A DNA stretch of 64,000 nt from positions 1 through 64,000 of the forward strand of contig CABYGI010000002.1 in the NCBI GenBank assembly GCA_902518475.1. Reading direction: 5' to 3'. Origin of the DNA: an uncultured Prochlorococcus sp. GTDB lineage: Bacteria; Cyanobacteriota; Cyanobacteriia; PCC-6307; Cyanobiaceae. Position 1 is the first letter of the stretch, and every line of letters starts with the position of its first letter. Below, piece by piece: positions 60,599 to 64,000 of the stretch. The translations under genes and the position numbers were made by a program. The notes beneath the pieces are model-generated. The model searched no databases, was not told where the DNA came from, and saw nothing but the letters and a program-made list of their open reading frames with translations.

Positions 60599-61642
60599 AT
60601 GGATTACAAAACATCAGGTGTTGATATAGAAGCTGGGCGAGAATTTGTTTCCGAAATTAAACAGGCAGTTGAAGGAACTCATACATCTAATGTGATTGAG
60701 GGTATTGGCGGGTTCGGGGGTTTGTTTAGAATTCCTATCGATAGTTTTAAAAAACCAGTTCTTGTTTCAGGGACTGATGGTGTTGGAACAAAATTAGAAT
60801 TAGCCCAAAGTAAAAACTTTCATTTTGAGGTTGGTATTGATTTAGTTGCTATGTGCATGAACGATATTATTACAAGTGGTGCAAAACCTTTATTTTTTCT
60901 GGATTATATTGCTACCGGTAAGCTTGATAAGAAACAATTATTGAGGGTTGTTCAGGGAATTTCACATGGATGTGGAGAAAATAACTGTTCTTTACTCGGC
61001 GGAGAAACTGCTGAAATGCCAGGATTTTATTCAAAAAATAAGTATGATCTTGCAGGATTTTGTGTTGGAATAGTTGATGAGGATAAGCTTATTAATGGTA
61101 AAAAAGTCTCTGAAAATGACTTAATAATTGCTTTAAAAAGTAATGGAGTTCATAGTAACGGCTTTAGTTTAGTAAGAAAAATTATTCAAAACAATAATCA
61201 AATAGATAAAGAATTTGAAAAAGTTTCTCACTTAAATTTTTATGATGAGTTATTGAAACCTACAAAAATTTACAATAATGTGATTAACCAAATGTTATCT
61301 GAAGATATAGAAATTAAAGCAATGTCTCATATAACTGGAGGAGGAATTCCAGAAAATTTACCAAGATGTATTCCTTCTGATTTTATTCCCTATATCAATA
61401 CCAGTTCATGGCAAATACCTACTTTATTTAAATTCCTTAAAGAGAAAGGATCTATTCCCGAAAAAGATTTTTGGAATACTTTCAATCTTGGAGTGGGATT
61501 TTGTTTAATTATTGATAAAAAATTTAAGGAAGCGATATTAAGTATCTGTAAAGATCATGATATAGATAGTTGGGAAATTGGAAAGATAGTTAAAAAAACT
61601 GATTCAACAATTAGTAAATTTTTGCCAGAAATTTTAACTTAA
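60599..61642 (+). CDS. purM: Phosphoribosylformylglycinamidine cyclo-ligase
   Basis: PurM closes the imidazole ring, giving aminoimidazole ribotide for purines and thiamine. The start MDYKTSGVDIEAG is the family N-terminus. SGTDGVGTKLELA, AMCMNDIITSGAKPLFFLDYIA, LLGGETAEMPGFY and ITGGGIPENLPRCIP are all conserved. At 347 residues it is complete. A perfect AGGAGGA lies at 60557-60563, 35 bases upstream of the ATG, too far for ordinary ribosome binding. Confidence 0.97.
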   Translation: MDYKTSGVDIEAGREFVSEIKQAVEGTHTSNVIEGIGGFGGLFRIPIDSFKKPVLVSGTDGVGTKLELAQSKNFHFEVGIDLVAMCMNDIITSGAKPLFFLDYIATGKLDKKQLLRVVQGISHGCGENNCSLLGGETAEMPGFYSKNKYDLAGFCVGIVDEDKLINGKKVSENDLIIALKSNGVHSNGFSLVRKIIQNNNQIDKEFEKVSHLNFYDELLKPTKIYNNVINQMLSEDIEIKAMSHITGGGIPENLPRCIPSDFIPYINTSSWQIPTLFKFLKEKGSIPEKDFWNTFNLGVGFCLIIDKKFKEAILSICKDHDIDSWEIGKIVKKTDSTISKFLPEILT

Positions 61643-61774
61643 ATTTTTTTACCTTGTTTAAATGAGTTTTAAAAAATTATTTTTTATACCCAAATGAAAA
61701 AGTTAGGTGTAATATAATAAAATTACCGCCGAATTATATCGGAAGTTTAAGTATTAAGATTTAACCTTTATTCA

Positions 61775-62419
61775 ATGCCCTTTGCAAATAATCAAAGAAT
61801 TACACGTAGACGTAGTTCAGCTGGTCCTACACCTCCAAAAAGACCAATAGGTAATAATTCCGAATCAATTAGTAGACAGGCTCAAGGCCCAAGGCCAACT
61901 TTCTTGACACTAAGAGATCATGGGAAAGTTTTTGTCGCTGATTTACCTAATTTGTCCGATGGTCAATTAGCGCATATTAGTAAAGAAGCTAATGAAGTTT
62001 TAAATAGTTTGGAAAAAAGACTAAGTGATCTTGAAAATGAACCTAATGTTAGTAATCCGGAAAACGATACGCTGATAAAAGCTTCTACCAAAAGAGACGT
62101 AACACTGAGGTTTATTAAATCAATAGAAGAAGAGCAAGAACATAGAAAGAATAATCCTGCTTTACGAGATGCTGCATCTGAATCGTTACCTAGAACTTTT
62201 CTGGAGGTTGCAAGACATAGATTACCTGGAGCAACTTTTGATTCACTACTTAGAGAGGCTCTTGAAGCTTGTGCAGTTGATGAAAGTACTGAAGAAAATC
62301 AAGTTATTGAAGAGCCTAAAGAAACTGTAAAAATTATGGATTTACCTTCTTCCAACACTAATGCTTCACTTGTTGTTAGTATCGATTCAGGCGATGATTC
62401 CAAGAATGACTCTATTTGA
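61775..62419 (+). CDS. Lineage-specific protein with basic disordered N-terminus
   Basis: A 214-residue protein with a basic disordered start (ITRRRSSAGPTPPKRP) resembling a nucleic-acid-binding tail. A short compact segment FLTLRDHGKVFVADLPNLSDGQLAHIS leads into a coiled-coil (EVLNSLEKRLSDLENE), and an acidic tail ends the protein. VARHRLPGATFDSLLREALEA is a second conserved-looking helix pair. No family is recognised; I recall similar proteins only in marine cyanobacteria. The next small gene overlaps its end by 14 bases. Confidence 0.7.
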   Translation: MPFANNQRITRRRSSAGPTPPKRPIGNNSESISRQAQGPRPTFLTLRDHGKVFVADLPNLSDGQLAHISKEANEVLNSLEKRLSDLENEPNVSNPENDTLIKASTKRDVTLRFIKSIEEEQEHRKNNPALRDAASESLPRTFLEVARHRLPGATFDSLLREALEACAVDESTEENQVIEEPKETVKIMDLPSSNTNASLVVSIDSGDDSKNDSI

Positions 62420-62573
62420 TTCAACACAAGAGTTAATGAATATTAAAGGCCAAAATAATTCAAAAATTAACCTTACTTCAGAGAAAGATCCCATTTTATG
62501 TAATCATTGTAAAAGGACTGCATCAAATGGTGTTAGATGTTTAGGAATGTGTGTAGCAGATAATGATTACTAG
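62406..62573 (+). CDS. Four-cysteine microprotein, function unknown
   Basis: The ATG at 62406 gives about 55 residues and overlaps the preceding gene by 14 bases in another frame, suggesting coupled translation. The C-terminal 25 residues read CNHCKRTASNGVRCLGMCVADNDY: a CX2C-X9-CX3C arrangement able to hold zinc or an iron-sulfur cluster. The first half is polar and probably disordered. A start at 62394 or 62436 is also possible. I believe the Cys-rich tail is conserved in picocyanobacteria, but this is from memory. Confidence 0.65.
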   Translation: MTLFDSTQELMNIKGQNNSKINLTSEKDPILCNHCKRTASNGVRCLGMCVADNDY

Positions 62574-62782
62574 AATAATTCAAATTCTTCTATAAATAAT
62601 CCGATGAAAATAATTAATAAATTAACTAAATTTTATTTATTAATGGATATCAGGTATTATTTAAAAAAATAAAGAAAAGATTATTTTTCTGTATATCAAT
62701 AAGTAATTGAAAGTTTATACCCTTTATTTGAAATTGAAGTTCTTAGAAAATTTCATAATTAAATGCGTAAAAAAATTAAATA
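62574..62782. other. Non-coding AT-rich spacer
   Basis: The stretch between the four-cysteine gene and tRNA-Cys holds no convincing gene, RNA or strong hairpin. It has runs of A and T in both strands, expected in this base composition. Confidence 0.6.
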
Positions 62783-62853
62783 AGGCGGCACCCAGATTCG
62801 AACTGGGGATAAAGGATTTGCAATCCTCTGCCTTACCACTTGGCCATGCCGCC
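62783..62853 (-). tRNA. tRNA-Cys (anticodon GCA)
   Basis: On the minus strand the acceptor GGCGGCA pairs with TGCCGCC, the anticodon stem GGATT/AATCC holds anticodon GCA, and the T arm contains TTCGAAT. The discriminator is T (U73), the identity base of tRNA-Cys. CCA is not encoded. Length 71. Confidence 0.96.
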
Positions 62854-62895
62854 GAAAAAGATTCGATTGAGTCTTTTTATGATCTTAACAGTAAG

Positions 62896-64000
62896 GTGTC
62901 TCATTCTATATTATTTATATGCAATGGTCATGGAGAAGATGTAATCGCATCGGAGATAATAAAAAGATTACTAAAAAAAATGAAAAATAAAAATATTGAA
63001 GTTTTGCCGTTAGTAGGAAATGGAGATGTATTTAATTCCATAAAATCAAAGAATTTTCGTAAAATAGGATATTTAAAAGAGCTGCCTAGTGGAGGTTTTA
63101 GCAATCAAAGTCTGAAGGGATTTGTACTTGATTTGTTAGCAGGATTTTTAATCGATAATTTAAGAAATTTTCTACTTGTAAAAAAGAAGTCAAAAAATAA
63201 CTGTAAAATTATCGCAGTAGGCGATTTCTTGCCATTACTCTACGCTTGGAGTTCAGAATGCGACTTTAGTTTTATTGGAACCCCCAAAAGTGATCATACT
63301 TGGAGTAGTGGGCCAGGTTGGGATTTAAGCGATTTTTATCATAAGTTGAAAGGTTCTGAATGGGATCCATGGGAAATATTTTTAATGAAATCTCCAAGAT
63401 GTAAAAATTTAATTATGAGAGATAAAATTACAGCTAATAATTTGTATAAAAAAAATATTGATGCAAAATACTTGGGTAATCCAATGATGGATTTTGTCAA
63501 TGTAACAAACGATAAGATATCAAATATTATTTCTTTTAAAAGGATTATTTTATTAGTTGGAAGTAGATACCCTGAAGCCCTTAAAAATCTTGATAATTTT
63601 CTAAATTGTTTAAAAGATTTTGATTTATCAAAGGATTTATTAATACTCTTGCCTTTGAGCATTAATGCGAATGAGATTCAAATTCAAAATTATTTAAATA
63701 AATATGGTTTTATAAAACAGAGTAAAGTTGAATTTCTTATTGATGAAGATTCAGTATGGAAAAAGAAAGATCAATATGTAGTGATTGGAAAAGGTAAATT
63801 CAATTTATGGGCCAATATGGCAGAAGTTGGTTTGTCTAATGCAGGAACTGCTACAGAGCAAATTGCTGGCCTTGGAATTCCATCTCTTTCTCTACCGGGA
63901 CCTGGACCACAATTTACAAAATCATTTGCAAAAAGGCAATCAAGATTATTGGGAGGTAGTGTTTTAGTTTGCAAGAACAAAAAAGTTCTTTTAAAACGTT
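62896..64000 (+). CDS. Lipid-A-disaccharide synthase-related protein, N-terminal part
   Basis: A long open frame runs off the right edge without a stop. The GTG at 62896 (AAGG seven bases earlier) gives SHSILFICNGHGEDVIAS, a glycosyltransferase-B N-terminal loop. Further blocks are VGDFLPLLYAWSSECDFSFIG, GTPKSDHTWSSGPGWD, KGSEWDPWEIFLMKSPRC and YLGNPMMDF; near the edge ATEQIAGLGIPSLSLPGPGPQF follows. This is the LpxB-related family of cyanobacteria, distinct from true LpxB. Its acceptor sugar and role are not established. At least 368 residues are visible. Confidence 0.88.
   Translation, partial: MSHSILFICNGHGEDVIASEIIKRLLKKMKNKNIEVLPLVGNGDVFNSIKSKNFRKIGYLKELPSGGFSNQSLKGFVLDLLAGFLIDNLRNFLLVKKKSKNNCKIIAVGDFLPLLYAWSSECDFSFIGTPKSDHTWSSGPGWDLSDFYHKLKGSEWDPWEIFLMKSPRCKNLIMRDKITANNLYKKNIDAKYLGNPMMDFVNVTNDKISNIISFKRIILLVGSRYPEALKNLDNFLNCLKDFDLSKDLLILLPLSINANEIQIQNYLNKYGFIKQSKVEFLIDEDSVWKKKDQYVVIGKGKFNLWANMAEVGLSNAGTATEQIAGLGIPSLSLPGPGPQFTKSFAKRQSRLLGGSVLVCKNKKVLLKR

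Overview
The window is a strongly AT-rich, gene-dense piece of a cyanobacterial chromosome. It looks like a high-light-type Prochlorococcus; genus-level assignment is an inference from gene content and base composition, and I cannot name the strain. Cyanobacterial hallmarks are psaC, psbZ, ndhS, a heme oxygenase-pebA-pebB cluster, a Ycf23-like protein, a panC-cmk fusion, an aspartokinase with four ACT domains, an RpaB-like regulator and a group 2 sigma factor. Spacers are very short, neighbouring genes often overlap, and many starts are TTG or GTG. No insertion sequence, prophage, CRISPR array or genomic island is visible.

Layout. 1-10.5 kb: Ycf23-like end, uvrB, lysC, holA, cobH, mutS, psbZ, ribH, tRNA-Gly(GCC), an NTF2-like protein and an acetyltransferase. 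10.7-17 kb: secA, then cysE behind a GntR-type regulator, infC and miaA. 17-27.5 kb: gyrB, a small SH3-like secreted protein, a pair of fluoride-channel subunits, mgtE, a group 2 sigma factor, an alpha/beta hydrolase, a PfkB sugar kinase, tsaE, ahcY, a DedA protein and ssb. 27.5-36.5 kb: mreBCD, rpaB, lysS, a small basic protein, smpB, ruvB, a TPR protein, an M20 amidohydrolase and a small membrane protein. 36.5-45.5 kb: TPP riboswitch and thiC, the acpP-fabF-tktA block on the minus strand, psaC, glmS, rimM, ndhS and rnc. 45.5-54.2 kb: rnpB, tRNA-Arg(CCT), two lineage-specific proteins, glgP, an NhaS3-like antiporter, a second alpha/beta hydrolase, an aldose-epimerase-like protein and a DUF1537 kinase. 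54-64 kb: icd, a hypothetical protein, ho1-pebA-pebB, a tyrosine phosphatase, panC-cmk, purM, two lineage-specific proteins, tRNA-Cys(GCA) and the beginning of an LpxB-related protein that runs off the end.

Most genes are housekeeping. The functional groups are DNA repair and replication (uvrB, mutS, ruvB, ssb, holA, gyrB), translation and RNA maturation (infC, miaA, tsaE, rimM, rnc, rnpB, smpB, lysS), cell shape (mreBCD), photosynthesis (psbZ, psaC, ndhS), bilin synthesis, and central metabolism (tktA, icd, glgP, glmS, ahcY). I found no clear new multi-gene system. The items most worth a second look are the fluoride-channel pair with complementary motif losses, the GntR regulator with an unrecognised effector domain joined to cysE, exact HLR1-type half-sites before the sigma gene, a four-cysteine microprotein, the hydrolase-epimerase-DUF1537 cluster, two possible chlorophyll-dephytylase-like hydrolases, and an unusually long perfect helix in the RNase P RNA.
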